Below are positions 28,342-37,504 of a DNA stretch of 64,000 nucleotides, in pieces. The number at the start of each line of letters is the position of its first letter. Position 1 is the stretch's first letter. Under the pieces are notes generated by a model that was given only the letters and a program-made list of their open reading frames with translations, was not told where the DNA came from and ran no database searches. Source of the stretch: Caballeronia sordidicola (GTDB taxonomy: Bacteria > Pseudomonadota > Gammaproteobacteria > Burkholderiales > Burkholderiaceae); NCBI RefSeq assembly GCF_000729995.1, contig NZ_JNFG01000029.1, forward strand, positions 24,857-88,856, read 5' to 3'. The translations under genes were made by a program, and so were the position numbers.

Positions 28342-30072
28342 TCACCCCTCCTCTCGCGGCTGCGTCGAACCGAACCAGGTTTCGCAATGACGCAGCAACG
28401 CCTGCGTATCCGACGGCGCTCGCCCTCTCGCCGCAATATACCCATCCGGGCGCACAAGATAAAAGCACGGCCGCGTGCGCCCGTACGCATCGGTCAGTGA
28501 ATTCATGTTGTCGCTGTCGTTATCGGTGATACGCCACACGCGCACGGTATTCGGCAACACCTCTTCCACCAATACCGCCAGCTCATCCAGGTTTTTATCG
28601 CGGATAGCATGCGCAACGGTCAGCGTCGCGGGCGCCATTGCAATGTCATTCTCCGGCGACAGGTTCACTAGCAGGAACAACGAGAAGCACGCGGGATCGT
28701 GAAGATCGAACAGACAGCCCACGCCCGGCGCCCGTCCAAGCGGGCCATCGATGACATGCACCCACGCGTCCGGCGCGCGCTCACCCGCACGCGGACCGCC
28801 GTCGAGCGAGCGATCCAGCGTCAGCGGACTGCGCCGGTATTGAATCGACAACTCGCTGACCGTGCGTCGAGCGGCATCACGCAACGGACCGATCGCCGAT
28901 AGAGCCGGCATCACGTGGTCACGGATCAGCTTCATCGGCCCATGCTCCGCGGCGGCCATTTGCGTCATGAAACTGGATTGCCGCAGCACATCGCGCTCAA
29001 TCGGATGACGCTCGTCGTGGTACGTATCGAGCAAACGGTCAGGCGCGACCCCGGCGAGCATCCGCGCGATTTTCCAGCCGAGATTAAACGCCTCCTGAAT
29101 GCCCGTGTTCATGCCTTGGGCACCGGCCGGACTATGGACATGCGCAGCATCGCCGGCGAGAAAGATGCGGCCCGAACGCAGCCGGTCGGCCATGCGGTTA
29201 TTCAGATGAAAATACGACGACCACTGAAGGTTGGTCACCGTCACACGATGATGAATACGCCGTTGGATAATCGCCCGGCATTCGTCGAGCGTCGGCGCCG
29301 CGCTCTCCGGACTGACTATCCCGTGGTCGGGCGCCGTACCGGGCTCCGCACCGGACACCACGCGCTTGTCCGCGATCAGGCGCGTGCGGCCACCGCCCAT
29401 CGGAAACAGGGTTGCGATTCCATCGCCGGACGCGAAAATATGGAATTCGTCGTCGGGCCATTCGGTATCGGCTTGCAGGTCGGCGAGCAGGAAAGTTTGC
29501 TCGAAAGTCTTGCCCACGAACTCGATGCCCAAACCGTGGCGCACCGTGCTATGGGCTCCGTCCGCTCCGATCAGGTAGGACGGGTGAATCGATTCTTCAG
29601 CACCGTTCCAATGCTGCACGGCCGCGTCCAGCCCCGCCGATCCCTGCCGGAAACGCGTCAATTCCACGCCGCGCTCAATGCGCACGCCGAACGACGCAAG
29701 GTGCTCCGTCATCAGGCGCTCGGTGACGGATTGATCGAGGAACAGCAGATACGGATACCGCGTTTGCAAGGGATCGAAGTCGAGCCGCGCCAGGCGCTGG
29801 CCGTTCGAATAGAGGTTCGCAACACGCGCCCGGTGACCGACTTCGAGAAACGGTTCAACCAGCCGATGCTGCTCGAAGAGTTCCAGCGTACGCGCCTGGA
29901 TGCCGATGGCGCGTGACCACGGCGAGGGTTCGCGGGCCTTGTCGATGAGACGCACCGGAATACCGGCGCGCGACAGGCTCATTGCGGCGGCGAGGCCCGT
30001 TGGACCGGCGCCGGCGATCAGAACCGGCGGCACGTCAAGGATTTTGTGTCGATTCGGCGTCTGCGCGAGCAT
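28342..30072 (-). CDS. FAD-dependent aromatic-ring monooxygenase (class A)
   Basis: A 576-residue flavoprotein hydroxylase of the PheA/MhpA/RdmE family. The FAD motif is VLIAGAGPTGLAAAMSLSRA, the DG motif is YLIGADGAHSTVRHGLG and the GD motif is GRIFLAGDAAHVHSPAGAQG with MNTGIQEAFNLGWKIA. The C-terminal about 150 residues form the thioredoxin-like domain common in phenol hydroxylases. The start MLAQTPN at 30072 has GGGAG six bases upstream; a TTG at 30087 was rejected. It stands alone between fdsD and the metal transporter genes. The substrate cannot be read from the sequence; a phenolic compound is likely. Confidence 0.85.
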   Translation of the reverse strand: MLAQTPNRHKILDVPPVLIAGAGPTGLAAAMSLSRAGIPVRLIDKAREPSPWSRAIGIQARTLELFEQHRLVEPFLEVGHRARVANLYSNGQRLARLDFDPLQTRYPYLLFLDQSVTERLMTEHLASFGVRIERGVELTRFRQGSAGLDAAVQHWNGAEESIHPSYLIGADGAHSTVRHGLGIEFVGKTFEQTFLLADLQADTEWPDDEFHIFASGDGIATLFPMGGGRTRLIADKRVVSGAEPGTAPDHGIVSPESAAPTLDECRAIIQRRIHHRVTVTNLQWSSYFHLNNRMADRLRSGRIFLAGDAAHVHSPAGAQGMNTGIQEAFNLGWKIARMLAGVAPDRLLDTYHDERHPIERDVLRQSSFMTQMAAAEHGPMKLIRDHVMPALSAIGPLRDAARRTVSELSIQYRRSPLTLDRSLDGGPRAGERAPDAWVHVIDGPLGRAPGVGCLFDLHDPACFSLFLLVNLSPENDIAMAPATLTVAHAIRDKNLDELAVLVEEVLPNTVRVWRITDNDSDNMNSLTDAYGRTRPCFYLVRPDGYIAARGRAPSDTQALLRHCETWFGSTQPREEG

Positions 30073-30138
30073 GCGCTTCTCCCTCAAACTTCACGCTACC
30101 AAGTGTACGCCGGTCGCCTCGCGCGAACGACCGCTCGC

Positions 30139-31191
30139 TCAATGCGTGTGAGGAGCGTGATGAGCCTCATGAGCGGGAGATTGCGCCGGCGAACGTTCGT
30201 GCAACGAGCAGTGATGCTCGGTCGTGCCCCGTTCCACCTGCAGCGTGGCATGGTTCATCGCGTGATCGCGGCGCAAGGTCGCCACGATGCCGTCCACGAA
30301 TCCATCGCCGGGATGGCCTTCCGGCATCACCAGGTGTGCGGTCATTGCGTTCTCCGTGGTGGACAGCGCCCAGACGTGGAGATCGTGGACGTCGGTGACG
30401 CCCGGCACACCCGCCAGATACCGTTCGATACCCTGCTTGTCCACGCCAGGCGGGACCGCACCCATTGCAAGACACATCGCGTCGCGGCCGAGGCTCCACG
30501 TGCCCACCACGATCACGCAGACCACGATGATGCTCATCACCGGATCCAGCCAGCTCGCACCGGTGAACAGGATCACGAGGCCGCTGATGGCAACGGCCGC
30601 GGAGACGCCGGCGTCGGCAGCCATGTGGAGAAAAGCGCCGCGAACGTTCAGGTCCCCTTTGCTGCCCCGCATGAACAGCCATGCCGAGAAACCGTTCACG
30701 ACCATGCCGATCGTTGCAACGATAAACACATCGAGGCCCGCAACAGGCGCCGGATTGAGCAGGCGCTGCACGGCTTCGAGCACGATCGCGCCGCACGCGA
30801 AGAGCAGCAGCGCGGCGTTGGCGAGCGAAGCGAGTATCGACGAACTGCCCAGTCCAAACGTGTAGCGCTCCGACGGTTTGCGCGTGCCGAGCCAGACGGC
30901 GCCCCAGGCGAGCAGCAGGCCGAGGACATCGGAGAGATTGTGGCCGGCGTCGGCAAGCAGCGCCGTGGAATGGGCGATAAAACCGTACACCGCTTGCACC
31001 ACCACGATCAGCATGTTCAGCCCGACTGCGATCGCGAAGGTGCGGCCCTGCCCCGCTTGCGGCGCGTTATGGTGATGGTGGCCGCCGGCGCCGTGGTTGT
31101 GGGCGTGACTTGGCTCATGCTTATGGTCATGACCGTGGTCGTGGTCGTGCGCATGACCATCGGCGTGCTGGTGTTTCTCTTGAGGTTCCAT
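30139..31191 (-). CDS. Cation diffusion facilitator with His-rich N-terminus
   Basis: A 350-residue inner-membrane metal/H+ antiporter of the CzcD/ZitB type. The first 42 residues are packed with His/Asp (HDHDHGHDHKHEPSHAHNHG). Six transmembrane helices follow. The metal-site motifs are LLADAGHNLSDVLGLLLAWG in helix 2 and FLHMAADAGVSAAVA (HxxxD) in helix 5. A short cytoplasmic domain and a second His-rich C-terminal tail complete it. Its ATG follows the stop of the arsR gene directly, so the two form one operon. Zn2+ is the likely substrate. Confidence 0.92.
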   Translation of the reverse strand: MEPQEKHQHADGHAHDHDHGHDHKHEPSHAHNHGAGGHHHHNAPQAGQGRTFAIAVGLNMLIVVVQAVYGFIAHSTALLADAGHNLSDVLGLLLAWGAVWLGTRKPSERYTFGLGSSSILASLANAALLLFACGAIVLEAVQRLLNPAPVAGLDVFIVATIGMVVNGFSAWLFMRGSKGDLNVRGAFLHMAADAGVSAAVAISGLVILFTGASWLDPVMSIIVVCVIVVGTWSLGRDAMCLAMGAVPPGVDKQGIERYLAGVPGVTDVHDLHVWALSTTENAMTAHLVMPEGHPGDGFVDGIVATLRRDHAMNHATLQVERGTTEHHCSLHERSPAQSPAHEAHHAPHTH

Positions 31192-31554
31192 TTATTCGTT
31201 ATCCGGTCGGAAGTCGGCCTGCGGCTCGGCAACGTGTTCGAGCAACTCGGCCAGCATGGCGCTGATGTGGTTATCGGCGGCGAGATAGAAAACCTGCTTG
31301 CCTTCACGCTCGGCGCGCACGATCCGCGCCGCCCGCAGCAAACGCAGGTGATGGCTGACGAGCGAAGCCGACAACCCCAGCGATTCCGCTATGGCCCCCA
31401 CCGCGCAGCGCCGTTCGACGCACGTCAGCACAATGCGCAGACGCGTGGGATCGCCCAGGAGGCGGAACAGGTCGGCGAGCGGAACAACCCGCTCATCGGT
31501 TGCTACAAAGGGAGAAGACAAAATAGATCGACTAACAATTGAACAAGTGTTCAT
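31192..31554 (-). CDS. ArsR/SmtB-family zinc-type repressor
   Basis: A 120-residue winged-helix metal sensor. The DNA-recognition helix is in ESLGLSASLVSHHLRLLRAA. The C-terminal helix has the SmtB/CzrA alpha-5 zinc-site spacing exactly: Asp94, His96, His107, Glu110 (D-x-H-x10-H-x2-E). It is expected to release DNA on binding Zn2+ (or Co2+) and so to control itself and the cation exporter next to it. The chosen start ATG (31554) overlaps the operator palindrome, and no ribosome site is visible upstream. The transcript may be leaderless, or translation may begin at the TTG near 31519. Confidence 0.88.
   Translation of the reverse strand: MNTCSIVSRSILSSPFVATDERVVPLADLFRLLGDPTRLRIVLTCVERRCAVGAIAESLGLSASLVSHHLRLLRAARIVRAEREGKQVFYLAADNHISAMLAELLEHVAEPQADFRPDNE
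31540..31553. promoter_or_regulatory. ArsR/SmtB-type operator
   Basis: TGAACA-AG-TGTTCA is a perfect palindrome, and with the flanks ATAT it resembles the 12-2-12 operators of zinc-responsive SmtB/CzrA repressors. It overlaps the ATG of the repressor gene. Confidence 0.7.
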
Positions 31555-31648
31555 ATGTTACAGAAATGAATCTGGTCGAGTCAACGCAAAATTCGGGATC
31601 GGCGGCGAACGTGTGTAAAAATGAGGCGTTTGCATTCGATTTTCCTCA

Positions 31649-33526
31649 ATGGATACAGTTTTTGCGCGTGGCTTCGCGGCGCATCGCGATGGCCGCCTCA
31701 CCGAAGCGGAACGCGACTATCAAGCCGCGCTTGCCGCAGAGCCCTCCCACGTCGACGCACTTCATCTGCTCGGCGTGCTGCGCCATCAACAGGGCCAGCA
31801 CGCGGAAGCAGCCGAACTGGTGCGTCGCGCGGTGGACCTGCGCCCCGCCGATGCCGGTCTGCAACTCAATCTTGGCAACGCGCTAAAGGCGCTGGGCCGG
31901 ATCGACGACGCCATCGAGCGATTCCGCAACGCGCTGCATCTGGAACCCGGTTTTTCGCTCGCGCAGTACAACCTCGGCAATGCGTACGCGGCGGCGGGCC
32001 GTCACGAAGACGCCGCCGATGCCTTCGAAAAAGCGTTGCGCCTGCAACCGCTGGACGCCGCGACCTGGAACAACTTCGGCAATGCGCTGCTCGGCATGCG
32101 TCGTTACGAGGAAGGCGCGAAGGCATTTCGCCGCGCGTTGCAGATCCGTCCCGGCCACGCGGGCGCGCACAACAATCTCGGCATGGCGCTCAATTCGCTT
32201 GGCGACACCCACGGCGCGATCGAGCAATTCCGCGCTGCCATGACGGTCGAGCCGAACTATGTCGCGGCGCATTTCAACCTGGGCAATCTCCTCGATGCCA
32301 CCGGCCACCCGGACGAAGCCGTCCCGGTGCTCCAGAAAGTACTACGCATGCAGCCGCAATTCGCGCCGGCGCACTTCGGCCTGGGGCATGCGCTTGCGGC
32401 TATCGGCTCGCATGAGGCTGCATTGCCGCAATTCGAGCGCGCGGTCGGGCTGGATCCGAAGTACGGCGTTGCGTGGCTGGGCCTCGGCAACGCGCATCTG
32501 GCGCTGGGTGCGCACAAACCCGCGCTGCGTGCGTTCGATCAAGCCTTGCGGCTCGATCCCGGTCTTGTCGCGGCTAATCTGAACCGGGCGCTGACGTTGC
32601 TCGCACTCGGCGATTACACGCGCGGCCTGCCCGCCTATGAATGGCGTCTGCGCACGCCGGGCAGCATTACGCAGCCGTCGCTGCCGAGATGGAACGGCGA
32701 GCCGCTGCCGTGTCGGACGCTGCAGATTCGCGCGGAACAAGGTTTCGGCGATACCCTGCAGTTCGTTCGTTTCGCCCCCTTCGCGGCGAAGCTGGTCGGA
32801 CAGGTCGTGCTTGAAGTACAGCCGGAACTCGTCGCGTTGCTGGAGCCGGCGGCGCACGCGGCGGGCGTCTCGCTGGTTTCGCTGAAGAGCTCGGCCAACG
32901 GTTCGGCTAATGCAGCCCCGCTCGCCGATGCAGACGCTTTCTCGCCGTTGTTGAGCTTGCCCCTGGCGCTGGGGGTATCGACCGCCGAAAAAGTGCCCGC
33001 GCGCACGCCGTATCTCGTGGTGCCGGCGGCTTATCGGAAGAAGTGGCGCGGCTCGCTCGGCGGTCAGTCGAAACGCAAGCTGGGCATTGCATGGTCCGGG
33101 CGTATTCAGCCGGGTGAAACACGTTCGGCGCCGCTTGGCATGCTCGAACCGCTGTTCAGGCTGGAAGGCATCGACTGGATCGTCTTGCAGCCCGTGTTGA
33201 CCGACGAAGAGCGCGCATGGCTGGACGCTCATCCGCGCGCCCGCTTCATACAGCGACTGGAAGGCAAGCTCGAAGATTTCGCGGATACGGCTGCAATCGT
33301 GGATCGGCTGGACGGCGTGGTATCCGTCGATACCGCCGTCGCTCACCTGACCGGCGCGCTGGGAAAACCGTTATGGCTGATGCTGCCGTTCGCGGCCGAC
33401 TGGCGCTGGGGTATCGATACCGCGTCGACTCCGTGGTACCCGAAAGCACGCTTGTTCCGGCAACCGAAACCCGGCGCATGGGACGATGTCATCGGACGGG
33501 TTGCGAGCGAGATAAGCGCTTCGTAG
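31649..33526 (+). CDS. TPR protein with glycosyltransferase-like C-terminal domain
   Basis: A 625-residue protein. Residues 1 to about 330 are a string of roughly ten TPR repeats, shown by recurring motifs such as AQYNLGNAYAAAGRHEDAAD and AHNNLGMALNSLGDTHGAIE. The C-terminal about 270 residues resemble the GT-B-like domain of TPR/SPINDLY-type proteins: LQIRAEQGFGDTLQFVRFAP, KLGIAWSGRIQPGETRSAPL and VVSVDTAVAHLTGALGKPLW. Such proteins are common in Burkholderia, but their substrates are mostly unknown. It is probably cytosolic. A bidirectional terminator follows. Confidence 0.8.
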   Translation: MDTVFARGFAAHRDGRLTEAERDYQAALAAEPSHVDALHLLGVLRHQQGQHAEAAELVRRAVDLRPADAGLQLNLGNALKALGRIDDAIERFRNALHLEPGFSLAQYNLGNAYAAAGRHEDAADAFEKALRLQPLDAATWNNFGNALLGMRRYEEGAKAFRRALQIRPGHAGAHNNLGMALNSLGDTHGAIEQFRAAMTVEPNYVAAHFNLGNLLDATGHPDEAVPVLQKVLRMQPQFAPAHFGLGHALAAIGSHEAALPQFERAVGLDPKYGVAWLGLGNAHLALGAHKPALRAFDQALRLDPGLVAANLNRALTLLALGDYTRGLPAYEWRLRTPGSITQPSLPRWNGEPLPCRTLQIRAEQGFGDTLQFVRFAPFAAKLVGQVVLEVQPELVALLEPAAHAAGVSLVSLKSSANGSANAAPLADADAFSPLLSLPLALGVSTAEKVPARTPYLVVPAAYRKKWRGSLGGQSKRKLGIAWSGRIQPGETRSAPLGMLEPLFRLEGIDWIVLQPVLTDEERAWLDAHPRARFIQRLEGKLEDFADTAAIVDRLDGVVSVDTAVAHLTGALGKPLWLMLPFAADWRWGIDTASTPWYPKARLFRQPKPGAWDDVIGRVASEISAS

Positions 33527-33555
33527 TACGGGTTCGGAAGCATTGAACGCACAAA

Positions 33556-33587
33556 CAAAAATCCCTCGCCATTAGCGAGGGATTTTT
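33556..33587. terminator. Bidirectional intrinsic terminator
   Basis: A perfect stem AAAATCCCTCGC/GCGAGGGATTTT with a 5-base loop lies between the convergent TPR-protein and MFS genes. A- and T-runs on both sides allow use on both strands. Confidence 0.9.
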
Positions 33588-33607
33588 AGTTTCAAAGCCG
33601 GCAAATA

Positions 33608-34906
33608 TCACGCCGTCTTGTATTGACTCCGCGCTTGTGTGGATCGATACAGGACCAGCGTCGCGATCAAGCCGCAGACCGCGGCTACGGACATCCACGC
33701 GCCCGGTGCCGCCTTGTTGCCGGTCGTGTGAATCAAGTACGTGGAGATGGCAGGCGTGAACCCACCGATGGTCGTCGCCAAGCTATATGCCAGCGAGAAA
33801 CCTGTCGTGCGGACTTCAACCGGCATGACTTCGGTGAGCGCCACGACCATCGCGCCGTTATAGCTGCCGTAGAGGAACGAAAGCCACATCTCCACGCCGA
33901 GCAAGCGCAGGAACGACGGATCCGCGACGAGCCACTGCACGGCCGGATACGCCGTCAGGATGGTCAGGATGGTGAAGAACAGCAGCACCGGGCGGCGTCC
34001 GATGCGGTCGGAAATCGCACCGGAAAGTGGCAGCCACACAAGATTCGACAAGCCGATGAACACCGTCACCACCAGTGCATCGATGGACGAAAGCTTGAGC
34101 ACTTCCTTGCCGAAGGTCGGCGTGTAGGCGGTGATCATGTAGAACGACACCGTGGTCATGATGACCATGCCCATGCCGGCGAGCACGATGCCCCAGTTGG
34201 AGATCATCGACTTCATGATCTCGCGCATTTCCGGACGATGTTTGCGTGCAAGGAATTCCTCGGTTTCCTGCAACGAACGGCGAATGATGAACAGGAACGG
34301 CACGATCAGGCAGCCGATGATAAACGGCACGCGCCATCCCCACGCGGTCATCTGGTCAGGCGGCAAAATCTGGCTCATACCAACGCCGATGAGCGCAGCG
34401 AACACCACGGCTACTTGCTGGCTACCCGACTGCCACGAGCAATAAAAGCCCTTGTTGCCCTTGGTCGCGATCTCGGAGAGATACACCGAAACGCCGCCAA
34501 GTTCCACGCCGGCCGAAAATCCTTGCAGCAGACGCCCGAGCAACACGATGATCGGCGCCAACACGCCAATGGTCGCGTACCCCGGAATCACCGCGACCAG
34601 CAACGTGCCGATCGCCATCATGGTCAGCGTAAGGATCAGGCCTTTGCGTCGTCCGTGATGATCGATGTACGCGCCAAGCACGATGGCCCCGATTGGCCGC
34701 ATCAGGAAACCCGCGCCGAACACGGACAACGCCAGCATCAGCGACGCGAATTCGTTACCGCTCGGGAAGTAGGTCTTGGCGATGGCCGAGGCGTAATAGC
34801 CATAGACCATGAAGTCGTACATTTCGAGGAAATTGCCGCTGACAACGCGGAACACCGACTTCACCTTCGACTCGTTCGCAGGCGTTGCATGTGACGGGCT
34901 GGACAT
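33608..34906 (-). CDS. MFS carboxylate/H+ symporter (citrate/tricarballylate type)
   Basis: A 432-residue protein with about 12 transmembrane helices of the metabolite:H+ symporter (MHS) family. The N-terminal VVSGNFLEMYDFMVYGYYA, the loop YIDHHGRRKGLILTLTMMA, and LGRLLQGFSAGVELGGVSVY with YLSEIATKGNKGFY are hallmarks close to CitA/TcuC citrate carriers. The second MFS loop motif is SDRIGRRPVLLFF. No metabolic neighbours point to the substrate, so citrate or a related tricarboxylate is the best guess. Confidence 0.85.
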   Translation of the reverse strand: MSSPSHATPANESKVKSVFRVVSGNFLEMYDFMVYGYYASAIAKTYFPSGNEFASLMLALSVFGAGFLMRPIGAIVLGAYIDHHGRRKGLILTLTMMAIGTLLVAVIPGYATIGVLAPIIVLLGRLLQGFSAGVELGGVSVYLSEIATKGNKGFYCSWQSGSQQVAVVFAALIGVGMSQILPPDQMTAWGWRVPFIIGCLIVPFLFIIRRSLQETEEFLARKHRPEMREIMKSMISNWGIVLAGMGMVIMTTVSFYMITAYTPTFGKEVLKLSSIDALVVTVFIGLSNLVWLPLSGAISDRIGRRPVLLFFTILTILTAYPAVQWLVADPSFLRLLGVEMWLSFLYGSYNGAMVVALTEVMPVEVRTTGFSLAYSLATTIGGFTPAISTYLIHTTGNKAAPGAWMSVAAVCGLIATLVLYRSTQARSQYKTA

Positions 34907-35193
34907 GGTTATCTCAAAAAACAGTGGCCGGATTCAGCGGCAGATGCGCGGCTGACCCACCGGATGTTGACGACGACCCGATAGCACTCCATCGGATGCC
35001 TGTGTAAGCTTCGCCGTGCTCAGACCGGCGGAAAATGCTCAAAACGATGCGAAAGCGCGCGGGATAGCCGCCGGTTAAGCAAACAATCACTTCAAAAGCA
35101 TGCACGAAACGAATGTTACAGCGGGAAAGTGAAATTCGCCTACCCGGAACATCGCGTATATGCGTGTAAAAAAACTCTAAACTCGTATTACAT

Positions 35194-35736
35194 ATGTCTA
35201 CCGATAAGCCTACATATTCAGATCCTTCATGGCCCTTCGTGCTGCGGCCGGCGACGTCCGCCGACGCGCCACTCATCGCCCGTATGCATGCGCAAAGTTG
35301 GGCGTCGGGCTATCGCGGAATTCTCCCGGACGATTTTCTCGATCGGGAAATGTCGGCCGAACGCGAAACCCACTGGAGTACGCGATTTGAAGAACTGGCC
35401 GCCGGTGCGGGCGAAGTCGTGATCGCTATGCACGATGACCAGCCGATCGGTTTTCTTTGCCTCGTCGCGCCCGATGAAACCGGCAGCGTACTCGTGGACA
35501 ATCTGCACGCACTGCCGGGCGCGAAGGGTAGCGGCCTGGGCACTGCAATGCTCGGTTTCGCGGCGCGTTGGGCAAGCGATCGAGCGGCAACCAGCCTGCA
35601 TTTGTTTGTGCTCGAGCCGAACGTTGCGGCTATCGGTTTCTATGAGTCTCGCGGATGGAAATTGGCCGGTCGCGAAGACGACACAATGGGCGGCATTGAT
35701 ATCATCGCGCTGCGTTATGTCCTGCCTATCGGCTGA
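35194..35736 (+). CDS. GNAT-family N-acetyltransferase
   Basis: A 180-residue acetyl-CoA-dependent transferase. The RATSADAPLIARMHAQSWA N-terminus is followed by the acetyl-CoA loop VDNLHALPGAKGSGLGTAML and the C-terminal NVAAIGFYESRGWKLAGRED. The acceptor substrate is unknown. It stands alone, diverging from the MFS gene across about 290 bases with no other gene. Confidence 0.85.
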   Translation: MSTDKPTYSDPSWPFVLRPATSADAPLIARMHAQSWASGYRGILPDDFLDREMSAERETHWSTRFEELAAGAGEVVIAMHDDQPIGFLCLVAPDETGSVLVDNLHALPGAKGSGLGTAMLGFAARWASDRAATSLHLFVLEPNVAAIGFYESRGWKLAGREDDTMGGIDIIALRYVLPIG

Positions 35737-36092
35737 AGCCCAGGCGTTTCTTTTGCCTTCGCAGATCGGTCGGGGTAATCTCGTTCAACGCCTGCACATC
35801 AAGTAAAAAGCAAGTATCCGGGGAGTCAGGTGTCGTGCGCCGAAACGTCCGTTGCGTCCGTGTCGAATCAGCGATTTTTTTTCATTCCGAACACCTCTTA
35901 TTCAAGGAACTAAGAAGGTTCTGAGCGACGCCCAAGCTGGCGCTGGGTATCATCGAGGGCTGTTCTGTGGCGGTCCGGGCAAGGTGAATTATTCGACACC
36001 TTTGCGGCAACAACCGGGCGACGTCCACACGGCTGCTTCACTTGTTCGTTCGTTGAGCAGTCCTGACGCCCGCTTTCGGAAATGAGAAAAAG
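35737..36092. other. Intergenic region, no gene seen
   Basis: These 356 bases contain a T-run after CGATT near 35871-35880 and a likely promoter and leader for the gene at 36093. No RNA or coding feature could be supported. Confidence 0.4.
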
Positions 36093-37391
36093 ATGAATGC
36101 TCCTATGGTCGTTGTACAAGGCGATCTGCTTCTGCCGACGCTGTTCCCGCTTGCCAGTATGCCCAACGCCGTTTATGGCGAAGAGTGGACGCTCACCGGC
36201 ACGCGTCCGGCCTTGACCGAATATGAAATTCCGTTTTACGCGGCTCGATTTCTCACGGCCTATATCAGCCCACTTTCTCTTCGCAACGATCGTTTCCCGT
36301 ACACGCCGGCGAGTCTGTGGGGCAAGTTCAAACGCAGCGACGAACTCAACCATGCTGAGCAAGGCTTTAGCGTTCCCCCGATTCCCGTCAACGAAACACC
36401 GCAAGCCGCGGAGCCGGCACCCTTCGCGTTCGAGCCATTCACCGCGTCCGACGATCGGCATGTGAAGGCGCCGGCGGCCAATAACGATCATCACAAGCAG
36501 CTTGCTGGTGGCGCGATTGCGCTGGCATGCGCTGCGTTTATTGCGTGGGCATTGTTCGGTACGAAAATCGGTCATCAGGATACCGAAACGCAAAAGCCTA
36601 CGGTTGTGTTGAGCGCTACTCCAACTGTCAAGCCGATCGCTGATTCTGAAACCATCCACGCAACCGATGCGTCAAGCGCAACGGTGGTGGTTGCTTCGGC
36701 TTCGCCTTCGGCTGGCGCGTCGACTTCTGGTGGCGCCTCGAACGTGGCTTCAACGGCAGTCAAGACTGCCGCTTCGGCTGGCGCTTCTGCCGCTCGCGCC
36801 ACAACTGCTGTGATTGCCGCTTTGCCTGCGGTGCAAAAAACCGTCGATCTCAGTACCGCCCAAGGCAACAGCAAGCCGCTGGCGCGCACGGTCACGAGTA
36901 CGAGCACCATGGCTAGCGATGGCCGCGCCAGCGCACCCAACGCCATATCGGAACGCGCAACCAAAGTGCGGACGGTTTCGCAACCCGTGGAACGCCATGG
37001 TTCGAAAGCCAAGGCGAAAAGCAGGCGTGATGCGCATCGGTACGAGATGATTCATCGGCGGCATGGTCATGAGTATCTGGGTGCGCCGGTTTATCGCAGC
37101 ACCGGGCATGAAGCACCGCTCGCCGCTCCGGGCCACCGTACGCTTACGCGTGCTGACGCACGCGCCAACCCGGCGAACTCATCGCTTAGCGTCACCGACA
37201 TGTACAACATGCTCGCGCACTCTGCCGTGCTCGATGACAACAGCGGCGCTCCCCGCCAGCCAGTTCGCGTAGCTCCCAGAGAAGCGGCGGCGTTGCCATC
37301 ACTCCGCTCCGGCGCCAGCGATGCACCCAACTGGAATTCCGACTTGAGCCAACGCCGCGTCACCGACACGCCCTCGCAATTTTCCAAGTGA
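36093..37391 (+). CDS. Single-pass membrane protein with Ala/Ser/Thr-rich region, unknown function
   Basis: A 432-residue protein I do not recognise. The N-terminal 120 residues are globular, with ALTEYEIPFYAARFLTAYIS and FPYTPASLWGKFKRSDEL. One membrane helix follows (about 136-157, GGAIALACAAFIAWALFG). After it come about 130 residues rich in Ala, Ser, Thr and Val, then a basic patch (KAKSRRDAHRYEMIHRRHGH) and a C-terminal segment. The layout suggests an inner-membrane protein with a disordered periplasmic tail. It is followed after 113 bases by a DUF2968 gene, so they may act together. A GAGAAAAAG sequence precedes the ATG. Confidence 0.65.
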   Translation: MNAPMVVVQGDLLLPTLFPLASMPNAVYGEEWTLTGTRPALTEYEIPFYAARFLTAYISPLSLRNDRFPYTPASLWGKFKRSDELNHAEQGFSVPPIPVNETPQAAEPAPFAFEPFTASDDRHVKAPAANNDHHKQLAGGAIALACAAFIAWALFGTKIGHQDTETQKPTVVLSATPTVKPIADSETIHATDASSATVVVASASPSAGASTSGGASNVASTAVKTAASAGASAARATTAVIAALPAVQKTVDLSTAQGNSKPLARTVTSTSTMASDGRASAPNAISERATKVRTVSQPVERHGSKAKAKSRRDAHRYEMIHRRHGHEYLGAPVYRSTGHEAPLAAPGHRTLTRADARANPANSSLSVTDMYNMLAHSAVLDDNSGAPRQPVRVAPREAAALPSLRSGASDAPNWNSDLSQRRVTDTPSQFSK

Positions 37392-37504
37392 ACGGCAGCC
37401 CCCATGGCCACATCGTGCAACGCGTTTTCTACGCGCGCGGCACGATGTGTCGTTAATCGATAGCCGAAACTTACTCAATCTCGAAGCCTCACCATCAGCC
37501 ATCT

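Noticed and set aside
30046..31542. A 498-codon plus-strand open frame across the CDF and arsR genes
   Set aside because: It spans two well-supported genes on the other strand and has no domain of its own.
33623..34894. A 423-codon plus-strand open frame opposite the citrate-type MFS gene
   Set aside because: The composition is His/Arg-rich shadow; the minus-strand frame has clear transporter motifs.
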